Positions 53,293-62,494 of a stretch of DNA of 64,000 nucleotides are shown here, piece after piece (the stretch's first letter is position 1; each line of letters starts with the position of its first letter). Location of the stretch: the NCBI RefSeq assembly GCF_003096355.1, contig NZ_QEKI01000020.1, positions 1-64,000 of the forward strand. Direction: 5' to 3'. The position numbers were made by a program, and so were the translations under genes. This DNA comes from Pontibacter virosus. Lineage in GTDB: Bacteria > Bacteroidota > Bacteroidia > Cytophagales > Hymenobacteraceae. The notes beneath the pieces were generated by a model. That model made no database searches and was not told the origin of the DNA. It saw nothing but the letters and a program-made list of their open reading frames with translations.

Positions 53293-53892
53293 ATGCGAAA
53301 GAACACACTACCCTACCTCCTACTGCCCTTGTCTTTTGTGGCGATGCTGGTAGCAGCCTGTCAGCAACAGACAGACGAAGAAAAGACCATTGCCAGCACA
53401 CACCCGAAACTGGAAGAACGCCTGCAACGCGACTCAGTGCGAACGCCTATAACCTCAGAAGAAAACCCGGAACTGTACCAGCGCTACCGTCTGCGCATGG
53501 AGGCTTACCAGAGCGACGAAGCTTTTCGGGTGCAGGAAGCCTACAAGGGGCGCCTGGCTCCTTTAGATGAAGCTAGTCATGCCGATGCCCGCCAGCACAG
53601 CAAAGACCTGCAGGAAGGCTTGAAACAAGGTGTAAATTTTGCTGGCAGGTATACGGTAGTCACCGTAGAGTGTGGCACAACCTGCCAGGAGCATTACGTG
53701 GTAGACCGCCAGGACGGTAAAGTGCTCGACAAGTTGCAGAGCAGCACGGGCGCGAAGTTTAGTCCGGACAGCCGTATTTTCATCGTCAATCCGCCGGATT
53801 CTTCTCAAAATTATGTAGAGTGCCCTTATTGCGAACCAGCCGCCTATGTGCTGGAGCAGGGCAAATTCCGTAAACTGCCTCAGGGGCAATAA
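53293..53892 (+). CDS. Lipoprotein of unknown function
   Basis: This 199-residue protein has a lipoprotein signal (LLPLSFVAMLVAACQQQTDEE). The C-terminal half contains GVNFAGRYTVVTVECGTTCQEHYVVDRQDGKVLDKLQSSTGAKFSPDSRIFIVNPP and a late CPYC pair. No enzyme is recognisable. It is 14 bases before another lipoprotein gene, so the two form an operon. Confidence 0.75.
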   Translation: MRKNTLPYLLLPLSFVAMLVAACQQQTDEEKTIASTHPKLEERLQRDSVRTPITSEENPELYQRYRLRMEAYQSDEAFRVQEAYKGRLAPLDEASHADARQHSKDLQEGLKQGVNFAGRYTVVTVECGTTCQEHYVVDRQDGKVLDKLQSSTGAKFSPDSRIFIVNPPDSSQNYVECPYCEPAAYVLEQGKFRKLPQGQ

Positions 53893-53906
53893 CGAAACAC
53901 ACCACT

Positions 53907-54401
53907 ATGCACACACTCCTATACCTGTTTAAACTGGGACTTGGCCTGGGACTGATCCTGGTGGCAGGCTGCAGTACGGCCCAGAACAGGGAGGTGAAAA
54001 CGTTGGGTGTCCCCTTGCTTCACTTTCAGAAAACGCCCTGTCTGGGCATTTGCCCCTCCTACGAGGCAACCATTATGGAAAATGGCAGCATCCGCTACAT
54101 CGGGTATAGTGATGTCCCGGTTATGGATACGGTAAGCTTTGTCCTTTCAAATCAGCAGTTAGAAGAACTCCGCCAGGAAGTATCGCAGCTAAACTATACC
54201 TCGCTGCAGGACACCTACCTCACCAACTGGAGCGACATGCCCTCCACCATCACAACTTTTTACAAGGCCGGTAAAGAGGCAAAGCGGGTGAAGCAGGAAG
54301 AAGGAGGCCCCAAACATTTGCTGGACTTTCAGGAGAAAGTACACACCCTGCTAATGGGTCTTGCTGATGCGGAAGCTAAAAGGCGATTGCCCATCAAATG
54401 A
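53907..54401 (+). CDS. DUF6438-type lipoprotein
   Basis: This 164-residue protein has a lipoprotein signal (GLGLILVAGCSTAQN) and the segment LLHFQKTPCLGICPSYEATIMENGSIRYIG that is typical of DUF6438 (KTPCxGxCPxY). Function is unknown. It follows the previous lipoprotein gene closely. Confidence 0.78.
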   Translation: MHTLLYLFKLGLGLGLILVAGCSTAQNREVKTLGVPLLHFQKTPCLGICPSYEATIMENGSIRYIGYSDVPVMDTVSFVLSNQQLEELRQEVSQLNYTSLQDTYLTNWSDMPSTITTFYKAGKEAKRVKQEEGGPKHLLDFQEKVHTLLMGLADAEAKRRLPIK

Positions 54402-54958
54402 AAACACAGTAGTCTGATGCAGGCTACCCTGTCTCTTTTTTTCTTATACCACAATTCAGCCGTCACTATTTCACAATTGTTGCCTCTTCGGCTTGCAGCG
54501 CCTTTCACATCCCTTGTATCGCAATAACACTAGGTTTAAATATAGCACAAACTCGTGTTGCTCTTTTGATAAATCAATAACCTATCCCCTCTAAGGCCGT
54601 AAAAAAATAGAGAGCTGAGATTAAGAACTCTATTTGAAAAGTAATATTTATATATACTATATATTACAGAATTTAAATAATTGACTAAAATAAATTTTAA
54701 TTCAAAATAAGCTATATAAGTTACTTGGAGGTTGTTATAAGCTTTACAAAACACAAAAGCTGAACACTACAATTATTGAACACTACAATTATAAAGCGAG
54801 CGCAATGATCGCTTTTCAGGCGCAGGCTTGATTGCATTCTTATTTTTTAACAGAAAACATAGCAGGATTAAGTCCTGCAAGTTGATAACATTTGGGTAGT
54901 GGAGTCCCCGGGCTTTTAAGGCGAAAGAACTCTTATGTACAATAAAACACACAAAACT
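54402..54958. other. AT-rich gap with a 16-bp tandem duplication
   Basis: This 557-base gap has no convincing gene. About 54535-54790 is clearly more AT-rich than the neighbours. TGAACACTACAATTAT is present twice in perfect tandem (54761-54776 and 54777-54792). Short minus-strand frames here look random. No AGGTATA motif occurs. It may be a scar of inserted DNA. Confidence 0.6.
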
Positions 54959-55825
54959 ATGGAACGACAAACTGTAATAGGCATTTTTAAAGAAGGTATA
55001 GACGCACAGGCTGCGGTGCAAAAGTTAGAGAGCACGCACCATATCGGCCGTGATAAAGTAGATATAGCAAACCCTGCCTCTGCTTCAGCGAAGCATGTGG
55101 GCAGTAGCACAACAGACAGAGACAGAGACAGAGACAGAGACAGAGACAACGACAATGTAAGTGGTTTCTTTGGATCATTATTTGGCAAGAACGACGATGC
55201 CAGCAAACACACACAGGCAGCCCGCAAAGGCTGGGTAGTAACGGTGCACGCCGATTCCCGCCAGGAAGCGGAGAGGGCAGCCGAAGTACTCGACTCATGT
55301 GGCGCAGTGGACGTAGACGAGCATACGACTCAAGGCAATCCGCAAGCAGGTATGAACAGACCACCACAGGGTACAGCACAAACCAGAACCGGACAGACCG
55401 GCGACACTAACCAGACCATTCCGATTATGGAAGAGCGCATGAACGTTGGAAAGCGTGAAGTGGAACGTGGCGGCGTGCGCATGAGAAGCCGCATTGTGGA
55501 AAGACCAGTGGAAGAACACTTGCGTTTGCGGGAGGAACACCTGGATATTGAGCGCAACAAGGTAAATCGTCCGGCAACTGACCGTGACTTCCAGAATTTC
55601 AAGGAAGGAGAGATCAACATCTCGGAACGCGCAGAGGTGCCTGTAGTGAACAAAGAGGCCCGCGTAGTGGAAGAGGTAAAGATCAACAAGCACACAGAAG
55701 AGCGTGACGAAACCGTAAGAGGTACCGTACGCAAAACGGATGTGGACATTGATAAACTGGATCGCGATAGAGACAATGACCTTCGCAACCCGGGTAACAA
55801 ACCCGGCAACCCTAGAAATATCTAG
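54959..55825 (+). CDS. YsnF/AvaK-type (DUF2382) stress protein
   Basis: This 288-residue protein has an N-terminal domain (TVIGIFKEGIDAQAAVQKLESTH, then GWVVTVHADSRQEAERAAEVLDSCGAVDVDEH), as in general-stress YflT-like domains. The C-terminal half is DUF2382 (TIPIMEERMNVGKREVERGGVRMRSRIVERPVEEHLRLREEHLDIERNKVNRPA). A (DR)n stretch interrupts residues 53-64. It likely belongs to the stress or desiccation response. The ATG at 54959 is preferred to 54935. Confidence 0.85.
   Translation: MERQTVIGIFKEGIDAQAAVQKLESTHHIGRDKVDIANPASASAKHVGSSTTDRDRDRDRDRDNDNVSGFFGSLFGKNDDASKHTQAARKGWVVTVHADSRQEAERAAEVLDSCGAVDVDEHTTQGNPQAGMNRPPQGTAQTRTGQTGDTNQTIPIMEERMNVGKREVERGGVRMRSRIVERPVEEHLRLREEHLDIERNKVNRPATDRDFQNFKEGEINISERAEVPVVNKEARVVEEVKINKHTEERDETVRGTVRKTDVDIDKLDRDRDNDLRNPGNKPGNPRNI
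55115..55144 (+). repeat. GACAGA hexanucleotide repeat, five units, in frame
   Basis: Five perfect GACAGA units encode alternating Asp-Arg. Being a multiple of three, slippage changes length without a frameshift. Confidence 0.9.
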
Positions 55826-56007
55826 GAAAAGGTTTTGTAGATAAGGTAAGAGGCAGTCATGATATGGCTGCCTCTTACTATTTATATAGAAAGCAGGAAT
55901 TTATGTAACAATCACAAAGCCAGGAACTATACCCTGTCTCACCCGTAAAAACTCAGAACACAGAGGTGATATACAACAAGCAGCCTCCCAAAATACAGCC
56001 ACGAACT

Positions 56008-56535
56008 ATGAGCAAGAAAACAGACAAACTTAAATCGGAATTTGACGAGAAACTACGCGAAGGCCATACCAATACTCCACTGGAAGAGCGGGACATACAG
56101 GATGAATATGGCCGGGATGAGCGGGAGAAACTGGATGTAGACATAGCCTACAATAAGACCATACCGGTGATTGAAGAGCAGGTGCGGGTGGACAAAGAGG
56201 TAAGGGAAACTGGCAGCGTACACATCGAAAAGCAAGTGCATCGGGAAAATGTGGATCTGGATCTGCCGATCATACACGAAGAGGCAGAAATAGAGCGCGT
56301 TGAGATTAACCAATACGTAGACGTACCTCCCCCACCCGTGCGTTACGAAGGCGACAAAATGATAATACCAGTGCTGAAAGAAGTGCTGGTTGTAGAGAAA
56401 CGCCTGCTGGTGGTAGAGGAAATACACGTGACCAAACGGCGTACCGAAGAACACAACACAGAGCAGGTAGAGTTGCTCCGGGAGGAAATACGGGTAGAGC
56501 GAAAGCGGAATAACCCCGATAGACCCGAACGCTAG
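56008..56535 (+). CDS. DUF2382-domain protein
   Basis: This 175-residue charged protein contains IPVIEEQVRVDKEVRETGSVHIEKQVHRENVDLDLPIIHEEAEIERVEINQYVDVPPPPVRYEGDKMIIPVLKEVLVVEKRLLVVEEIHVTKRRTEEHNTEQVELLREEIRVERK, two DUF2382-like halves. It lacks the N-terminal stress domain of its neighbour at 54959. ATG 56008 is preferred to the in-frame 55966. The two genes are likely related in function. Confidence 0.82.
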   Translation: MSKKTDKLKSEFDEKLREGHTNTPLEERDIQDEYGRDEREKLDVDIAYNKTIPVIEEQVRVDKEVRETGSVHIEKQVHRENVDLDLPIIHEEAEIERVEINQYVDVPPPPVRYEGDKMIIPVLKEVLVVEKRLLVVEEIHVTKRRTEEHNTEQVELLREEIRVERKRNNPDRPER

Positions 56536-56609
56536 CTGATTCGGCACATAAAACTGATAGCGATAAAATATATAGTTCCACGGAGCGTTTTAAGCTAAAC
56601 GAAGGCTCG

Positions 56610-56656
56610 AAGCACACGGGTCCGGCACCTTACCAGGCAGCCGGACCCGTGTGCTT
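56610..56656 (+). terminator. Very strong terminator after the DUF2382 gene
   Basis: AAGCACACGGGTCCGGC (56610-56626) and GCCGGACCCGTGTGCTT (56640-56656) form a perfect 17-bp stem with a 13-base loop, followed by TTT. The gap 56657-56796 shows nothing else. Confidence 0.92.
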
Positions 56657-56796
56657 TTATGCCGCTAAAAATGCGCCTATTTCCTGAGTAATCCATTTTT
56701 CAGCACCTTGCCTCAGAATGTGGATAACCCTCGAAATCGTGGATAAAAATATACGCCACCGGGCGTGGAACATCATACGTTCTGTGCAAAAAACTG

Positions 56797-56804
56797 TATC
56801 TTTG
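56797..56804 (+). promoter_or_regulatory. -7 box before the UPF0173-par-dapB-lepB run
   Basis: TATCTTTG fits TAnnTTTG and lies 48 bases before the ATG at 56853. It is the best promoter candidate for the whole run to lepB, since the following genes have gaps of at most about 20 bases. Confidence 0.5.
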
Positions 56805-56852
56805 TAAAAGTTCTATACCCGGAATGGGCTAACAGATTAAAAATTGCAAACT

Positions 56853-57533
56853 ATGGAAATAACGTATTACGGACAGTCCTGCTTTCTTTTCAAGATCGGT
56901 GAGCACCGCATTCTATTCGACCCGTTCATATCTCCGAACGAACTGGCTAAGGACATTGACGTGGACGGCATCAAGGCAGATTACATCCTGCTTTCGCACG
57001 GTCACCAGGACCACGTGCACGATGCCGAGCGCATTGCCAAAAACAACGATGCCACCATTGTAGCCAATTTTGAGATAGCGAGCTGGTATGGCGAGAAAGG
57101 TATAGAAAAGACCCACCCGATGAACACCGGTGGCAAGGTGACCCTGCCGTTTGGCACTGTGAAAATGGTGAACGCCGTGCATTCCAGCTCGTTGCCGGAT
57201 GGCACCTATGCAGGCATAGCAGGCGGATTTGTGGTGGAAACAGAAAATCAGACATTTTATTTTGCCGGCGATACGGCCCTTACCTACGACATGAAGCTGA
57301 TCCCGGAGCAGTTTGACCTGGATTTCGCGCTTTTGCCGATCGGCGACAACTTTACCATGGACATCCACGATGCCCTGGTAGCCGCTGATTTTGTGCAGGT
57401 AGACAAGGTGATCGGTATGCACTACGACACTTTCCCTTACATCAAAATAGACCATGAGGAAGTGAAGGAAGTGGCTCAGATGGCCGGCAAGGAACTAATA
57501 TTGATGGAGATAGGTCAGACAATAAACCTATAA
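56853..57533 (+). CDS. UPF0173 metal-dependent hydrolase
   Basis: This 226-residue metallo-beta-lactamase fold protein starts MEITYYGQSCFLFKIGEHRILFDPFI and has the metal motif LLSHGHQDHVHDAERIA. Further ligands are seen in NAVHSSSLPDG, FAGDTALTYDMKL and IGMHYDTFPYI. Substrate is unknown. It directly precedes parA. Confidence 0.9.
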   Translation: MEITYYGQSCFLFKIGEHRILFDPFISPNELAKDIDVDGIKADYILLSHGHQDHVHDAERIAKNNDATIVANFEIASWYGEKGIEKTHPMNTGGKVTLPFGTVKMVNAVHSSSLPDGTYAGIAGGFVVETENQTFYFAGDTALTYDMKLIPEQFDLDFALLPIGDNFTMDIHDALVAADFVQVDKVIGMHYDTFPYIKIDHEEVKEVAQMAGKELILMEIGQTINL

Positions 57534-57540
57534 TTTGTAG

Positions 57541-58323
57541 ATGGGAAAAATAATAGCGGTTGCAAACCAAAAAGGTGGCGTAGGCAAGACCACCACAGCC
57601 ATAAACCTGGCTGCGAGCCTGGCAGCCCTCGAGTATAAGACATTGCTGGTTGACGCAGACCCGCAGGCCAACGCCACATCGGGACTCGGCTTCGATCCGG
57701 CCAGTATTACCACCAGCATTTACGAGTGCATGGTGGAGGACGTAACGATACAGGATATCGTTCTGACCTCGCCCAACATTGAGTTTCTGGACCTGATTCC
57801 GTCGCACATCGACCTGGTGGGTGCTGAGGTGGAGATGATCAATGTGCCGAACCGGGAGGAGAAGATGCGTGAAGCGCTGGCTCCCCTCAAAGAGGTATAC
57901 GACTTCATCATCATCGACTGCTCCCCTTCGCTGGGCCTGATTACGGTGAATTCATTGACAGCGGCAGATTCGGTGATCATTCCGGTGCAGTGCGAGTACT
58001 TCGCTCTGGAAGGCTTGGGTAAACTCCTGAACACCATTAAGATCATACAGTCGCGCCTGAACACGGAGTTGGCCATAGAAGGCATTTTGCTGACGATGTA
58101 CGATGTGCGCCTGAGACTAAGCAACCAGGTAGTGGAAGAAGTGAAAACCCACTTCCAGCAGATGGTGTTCGATACGATTATTCCGAGAAACGTGAAGTTG
58201 AGCGAGTCGCCTAGTTTTGGTATACCTGCCCTGTTGCACGATGCAGAAAGCAAGGGTGCCATGAGTTACCTGAACCTCGCCCGCGAGATAGCAGTGAAGA
58301 ACAGCGTTGCGCTGGCGAAATAA
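57541..58323 (+). CDS. parA: ParA (Soj) chromosome-partitioning ATPase
   Basis: This 260-residue ATPase has the deviant Walker A motif in [29 protein letters not shown], Walker A' in [19 protein letters not shown] and Walker B in [43 protein letters not shown]. It positions the chromosome with ParB. No parS-like TGTTTCACGTGAAACA was seen in the window. Confidence 0.96.
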   Translation: MGKIIAVANQKGGVGKTTTAINLAASLAALEYKTLLVDADPQANATSGLGFDPASITTSIYECMVEDVTIQDIVLTSPNIEFLDLIPSHIDLVGAEVEMINVPNREEKMREALAPLKEVYDFIIIDCSPSLGLITVNSLTAADSVIIPVQCEYFALEGLGKLLNTIKIIQSRLNTELAIEGILLTMYDVRLRLSNQVVEEVKTHFQQMVFDTIIPRNVKLSESPSFGIPALLHDAESKGAMSYLNLAREIAVKNSVALAK

Positions 58324-58335
58324 CCTTACGATTAC

Positions 58336-59253
58336 ATGTCCGATAACAAGAAACAAGCAGCAGTACGCAAAGGCGGTCTTGGCCGGGGCCTTGGCTCTCT
58401 TCTGGAGGGTAACAAATACACCGGCAAAACAGCCGAATCTACCACCATTAACGAAGTCAATACCATCGCAGATATAGCCATTGACCAGATACAGACGAAC
58501 CCCTTCCAGCCCCGCACGCACTTTGACCAGACGGCGCTGGAGGAACTGGCTGAGTCTATCCGCATACAGGGCATTATTCAGCCCATCACCGTTCGTCAGC
58601 TTGACCAGAACAGTTACCAGCTGATATCGGGAGAACGCCGCTACCAGGCCGCCAAAATGGCCGGCTTGACCGAAATTCCGGCTTACATCCGCAAGGCCGA
58701 CGACCAACAGATGCTGGAGATGGCCCTGATCGAGAACATCCAGCGTGAAAACCTGAATGCCATCGAGATTGCCCTCTCCTACCAGCGCCTGCTTACCGAG
58801 TGCAGTCTGAAGCAGGAAGAGCTGGGTGACCGTGTAGGCAAGAAGCGCACGACTGTTACGAATTACCTGCGCCTGCTCAAATTGCCGCCGGATATCCAGA
58901 TCGCCCTGCGCGACAACGTAATCAGCATGGGCCATGCCAGAGCGCTTATCAACATCGATACCATCGATAAGCAGCTCGAGATCTTCCGCAAAGTGGTAAC
59001 CGATGAGCTGTCAGTGCGCAAGGTGGAGGAGCTGGTACGTAACGTGCAGAATGCAAGTAAAAAGCCTGATCCGCAACAAAAACTAGTCTTCAACAAGTAT
59101 GATGATGAGTTGAAGGGTGTTGAGAAAAAGCTTTCTTCGCAATTTGGCACTAAGATTATGGTGAAAGCCAACAACGATGGCAAAGGGGAGATCAAGATTC
59201 CGTTTGTGTCGGTTGACGAGCTGAACCGTATTCTGGAAATTCTGAACTACTAA
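58336..59253 (+). CDS. parB: ParB (Spo0J) partitioning protein
   Basis: This 305-residue protein has the CTP-binding ParB domain with ISGERRYQAAKMAGLTEIPAYIRK and ENIQRENLNAIEIALSYQRL (about residues 85-150), then the DNA-binding helix-turn-helix around GDRVGKKRTTVTNYLRLLKLPPDIQIAL. It lies 12 bases after parA. Confidence 0.95.
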   Translation: MSDNKKQAAVRKGGLGRGLGSLLEGNKYTGKTAESTTINEVNTIADIAIDQIQTNPFQPRTHFDQTALEELAESIRIQGIIQPITVRQLDQNSYQLISGERRYQAAKMAGLTEIPAYIRKADDQQMLEMALIENIQRENLNAIEIALSYQRLLTECSLKQEELGDRVGKKRTTVTNYLRLLKLPPDIQIALRDNVISMGHARALINIDTIDKQLEIFRKVVTDELSVRKVEELVRNVQNASKKPDPQQKLVFNKYDDELKGVEKKLSSQFGTKIMVKANNDGKGEIKIPFVSVDELNRILEILNY

Positions 59254-59262
59254 ACATACAGC

Positions 59263-59928
59263 ATGAGGTTAGCGCCTGGTATAGCTTTATTGGTGGTATT
59301 ATTTGTGTCGCTGCTGCAACCTACACAGGCCGGGGCGCAAGTGGTCACATCCGGCCCCGACTCGGTGTTGGTTATTACCTCCGAAGCGGATACTGCGCAG
59401 CAAAAGCAGTTTTTTTTGAGCGGCTTTAAAAACCTGGGGCGGCCCGGTCGCGCCGCTGTTTTCTCGGCCATCATACCTGGGGCAGGTCAGGTATACAACG
59501 GTGCCTGGTGGAAGGTGCCTATCATTTATGCCACGGGCGGCGTGCTGGGCTACTTTATCATCGATAACCACGAAAATTGGCAGGATTTCCGGACGGCACT
59601 AAATATCCGTACGGACTTGACTGGTGATCCAAACGAGGTACGGGATGCTTATTATGACGATCCGGTCTATGGTTTTAATACGCAGCGGGGCACTCAAAAC
59701 CTGCGCTACAGCCGCGACTTTTATCGCCGTAACCGAGACCTGACCATTATCCTATCCGTGCTGGCTTACGGCATGCAAATAGCAGAAGCTTATGTGCACG
59801 GCCACTTGCGCGAGTTTGACGTGAGTGATAACCTGAGCTTGCGCGTGCAGCCCGACGTGTTCCGAACACCTGCCACCAACGGTGTTACGCCGGGCCTTAC
59901 CCTTACATTATATACCCGAACTAAATGA
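59263..59928 (+). CDS. DUF5683-domain membrane protein
   Basis: This 221-residue protein has a signal peptide (LALLVVLFVSLLQPTQAGAQ-like; the start is MRLAPGIALLVVLFV). The DUF5683 segment is RPGRAAVFSAIIPGAGQVYNGAWWKVPIIYATGGVLGYFIID. It has a fixed place after parB in many Bacteroidota. Function is unknown. It overlaps dapB by four bases. Confidence 0.85.
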   Translation: MRLAPGIALLVVLFVSLLQPTQAGAQVVTSGPDSVLVITSEADTAQQKQFFLSGFKNLGRPGRAAVFSAIIPGAGQVYNGAWWKVPIIYATGGVLGYFIIDNHENWQDFRTALNIRTDLTGDPNEVRDAYYDDPVYGFNTQRGTQNLRYSRDFYRRNRDLTIILSVLAYGMQIAEAYVHGHLREFDVSDNLSLRVQPDVFRTPATNGVTPGLTLTLYTRTK

Positions 59929-60641
59929 GAATCCTATTGATTGGCTATGGCAAGATGGGGAAAACCATTGAGCAGATGGCCCTTGCCAAAGGCCACCAGA
60001 TAGCCGGCACCATTGACCATACCAATGCTGAAACGCTAAAAAATTACAGCCCGGCAAATACGGATGTTGCCATTGAATTTACGAATCCGGAAGCTGCTTT
60101 CGGCAATATCGCTTACTGCCTGACACAAGGTATACCGGTAGTTTCTGGATCCACGGGCTGGCTCGACCGATATAGCGAAGCCGTGCAGCTGTGCGAAGAG
60201 AACAAAGGCGCTTTCTTTTATGCCTCTAATTACAGCGTAGGTGTTAATTTGTTTTTCCATTTTAACGAATATATTGCCAGTAAAATGAAGGCCTACAAGG
60301 AGTACCAGGTCTCTATTCGCGAGATCCACCACCTCCAGAAGGTTGACAAGCCGAGCGGCACTGGCATCACCACCGCCGAAGGTATACTGGCCAGCTACCC
60401 TGCCCTACAAGGCTGGGCGGCTGACGATGATTCAGACAAGTCGAAGCTTAACATTATCTCGGAGCGTGAGCCGGATGTGGTAGGTACCCACATTGTGACC
60501 TACGAATCGGAAGTAGACAAAATAGAACTGGGCCATATTGCCCATAGCCGTGCCGGTTTTGCCGAAGGTGCCCTGATGGCGGCCGAGTGGCTTAAAGACC
60601 GACAGGGAGTGTACGGCATGAAAGACATGCTCAACCTGTAG
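59925..60641 (+). CDS. dapB: 4-hydroxy-tetrahydrodipicolinate reductase
   Basis: This 238-residue protein has the NAD(P)-binding start MRILLIGYGKMGKTIEQMALAKGH and the catalytic region REIHHLQKVDKPSGTGITTAEGI (HH and KxDxPSGT). It works in lysine and diaminopimelate synthesis. It sits between the DUF5683 gene and lepB. Confidence 0.95.
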   Translation: MRILLIGYGKMGKTIEQMALAKGHQIAGTIDHTNAETLKNYSPANTDVAIEFTNPEAAFGNIAYCLTQGIPVVSGSTGWLDRYSEAVQLCEENKGAFFYASNYSVGVNLFFHFNEYIASKMKAYKEYQVSIREIHHLQKVDKPSGTGITTAEGILASYPALQGWAADDDSDKSKLNIISEREPDVVGTHIVTYESEVDKIELGHIAHSRAGFAEGALMAAEWLKDRQGVYGMKDMLNL

Positions 60642-60659
60642 AAACAAAACGCTTTATAC

Positions 60660-61760
60660 ATGAAAGTAAAGTTTTGGGAGAAGAAGCCCGCTAACAAGGC
60701 GCCTAAAAAGAAAAAGAGCTTTGCACGTGAGTGGGGCGATGCCATCCTGTTTGCTGTTATCGCGGCCAGTTTAATTCGCTGGGCTACTTTTGAGGCCTAC
60801 ACCATCCCGACGCCTTCTATGGAGAAGTCGCTGCTGGTAGGTGATTTTCTGTTTGTGAGCAAGCTGCATTACGGTCCGCGCACCCCGATCACACCGCTAC
60901 AGGTTCCGCTCACGCACCAGACCATCTGGGGCACGAACATCCCCTCCTACTCAGACGCCATCCAGCTGAAGTCATACCGACTACCTGGTTTCTCTGAAGT
61001 GAAGCGCAACGATGTGGTCGTATTCAACTACCCACCGGAGGAGCACCATCCGGCAGACCTGCGCACCAATTATATTAAGCGTTGCATCGGCATTGCCGGC
61101 GACTCCATTGAGTTGCGTAACATGCAGGTATACATCAATGGACAGGCAGCGGATAACCCTGATAAAATACAGTATAAGTACTTCCTCTCTACCGAGCAGC
61201 GCCTGGCAGAGAAATTCTTCCTGGAACGTGATATTACGGACGTGATCCAGTGGCAGGGTGGTTATATTGTCGATACTTCTCCTGAGAAAGCCAAAGCCCT
61301 CGCTCAGCTTGATTTTATCAAAGACGCCACGCTCCTGATGGATGAGGCCGGTAAAGGCGATGCCGAGGTGTTCCCGCATGTGCCGAGCAAGTACGAATGG
61401 AATAAGGACAACTTTGGTCCGCTTTACATCCCGAAAGAAGGCGCCACTGTGGCTATTACACCTGAAACGCTGCCTTTTTACGAAAAGGTGATCGTGGGTT
61501 ATGAGCGCAACGAAAACGCAGAGGTACGTGACGGCAAGCTGTTTATCGACGGAGTTGAAGCCACGACCTATACCTTCAAGCAGGACTATTACTTTATGAT
61601 GGGCGACAACCGCCACAACTCCCTCGACTCACGCTACTGGGGCTTTGTACCCGCTGACCACATTGTGGGCAAGGCCGTGATGATCTGGATGTCCACTGAC
61701 CCATACGGCGGCTTCCTCGACAAGATCCGATGGAGCCGACTGTTTAAGACGATTGAGTAA
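60660..61760 (+). CDS. lepB: Signal peptidase I
   Basis: This 366-residue S26 peptidase is anchored by an N-terminal membrane segment (EWGDAILFAVIAASLIRWATF). The catalytic Ser is in TIPTPSMEKSLLVGDFLFVSKLHYG, the Lys in NYIKRCIGIAGDSIELRN, and the box E region is FMMGDNRHNSLDSRYWGFVP. It is longer than proteobacterial enzymes because of an insertion at about 165-270, usual in this phylum. Confidence 0.95.
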   Translation: MKVKFWEKKPANKAPKKKKSFAREWGDAILFAVIAASLIRWATFEAYTIPTPSMEKSLLVGDFLFVSKLHYGPRTPITPLQVPLTHQTIWGTNIPSYSDAIQLKSYRLPGFSEVKRNDVVVFNYPPEEHHPADLRTNYIKRCIGIAGDSIELRNMQVYINGQAADNPDKIQYKYFLSTEQRLAEKFFLERDITDVIQWQGGYIVDTSPEKAKALAQLDFIKDATLLMDEAGKGDAEVFPHVPSKYEWNKDNFGPLYIPKEGATVAITPETLPFYEKVIVGYERNENAEVRDGKLFIDGVEATTYTFKQDYYFMMGDNRHNSLDSRYWGFVPADHIVGKAVMIWMSTDPYGGFLDKIRWSRLFKTIE

Positions 61761-61778
61761 GGTATAGGTATACGAAAT

Positions 61779-61815
61779 GAAACCGCCAGTTCTGAGAAGA
61801 GCTGGCGGTTTTTGT
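61779..61815 (+). terminator. Terminator after lepB
   Basis: AAACCGCCAG (61780-61789) and CTGGCGGTTT (61802-61811) form a 10-bp stem with an inner TCT/AGA extension and a T-run. Confidence 0.88.
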
Positions 61816-61946
61816 TTTGGGGTGATGTGATATGGTAAATGAAACAATGTATATTTGATAGATAAGACTGGAGGTTTTTGTTACTTCACAGATATACCTC
61901 CATACATAGTGCAGATAGTGGGAGTAGGTACTCCTGCTTGCAGGTA

Positions 61947-61955
61947 GTTAGCCAA
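61947..61955 (+). repeat. Left border of the right-hand attC cassette cluster
   Basis: GTTAGCCAA here is the exact complement of TTGGCTAAC at 62415-62423, so this is the left junction of a cassette spanning about 61948-62476. No attC or attI-like body lies upstream. The preceding bases form only the small palindrome CTGCTTGCAG. This suggests insertion at a secondary site or loss of the earlier part of the array. Confidence 0.65.
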
Positions 61956-61965
61956 AACTGTAATC

Positions 61966-62406
61966 ATGAAAAACTGGAAGTCCATCAAAGAAGAAATCTA
62001 CTATGAAGACGGTTCTTTGAGAGACATCTATGTCTTTAATACTAACAAAGAAGATTGGAAAGCTTGGGCTAATTTGATAAACGAGAAGTATAGTGTAGAA
62101 TTTTACAACGGGCGAACCCAGCAAACAAAAGCCAGAATAGATGTAGAAGAATTGCTGAAATACTTCACAGCCCCTGAAGACTTCAAAGATGTAAACAAGG
62201 CATACATTAAATTGGGAAAAGTTACTCTCGATTGTCAGCTACACTACGAAAGCGAAATGGAAAGTGACATTGACCCGAAAGAAGTCAAGACGGAAGAAGA
62301 CCATCAAGCTATACTTGAGTACTTGAAAGCAGTAGCATCAGCACTAAACAAGAAAGTGGTTATGACTTCAGAGATGACCCCTGAAGATGTACTACTAGAA
62401 GTATAA
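61966..62406 (+). CDS. Hypothetical cassette protein
   Basis: This 146-residue soluble protein begins MKNWKSIKEEIYYEDGSLRDIYVFNTNKEDWKAWANLINEKYSVEFYNGRTQQTKARIDVEELLKYF and ends in a helical segment around EDHQAILEYLKAVASALNKKVVMTSEMTPEDVLLEV. I do not recognise a family; it looks somewhat like small immunity proteins, but that is a guess. It is the only gene of the first right-hand cassette. Confidence 0.65.
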   Translation: MKNWKSIKEEIYYEDGSLRDIYVFNTNKEDWKAWANLINEKYSVEFYNGRTQQTKARIDVEELLKYFTAPEDFKDVNKAYIKLGKVTLDCQLHYESEMESDIDPKEVKTEEDHQAILEYLKAVASALNKKVVMTSEMTPEDVLLEV

Positions 62407-62414
62407 AAACAGAA

Positions 62415-62482
62415 TTGGCTAACAAGATATATAAGCCATACTTCGGCTATGCCTCGTTCGCCTTTTATACTAGCCGTTAGGC
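62415..62482 (+). repeat. attC site 7
   Basis: It opens with TTGGCTAAC (62415-62423) and closes with GTTAGGC (62476-62482), matching GTTRRRY. The arms are imperfect (ATATATAAG and CTTTTATACT). GTTAGGC is the exact complement of GCCTAAC at 63000. Confidence 0.78.
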
Positions 62483-62494
62483 AGGATTGTAATT

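Noticed and set aside
55115-55144. Short tandem units that could suggest a CRISPR-like array
   Set aside because: The units are contiguous six-base repeats inside a gene, with no spacers and no cas genes.
57541-59253. parS site near parAB
   Set aside because: No palindrome close to TGTTTCACGTGAAACA was seen in or around the genes.
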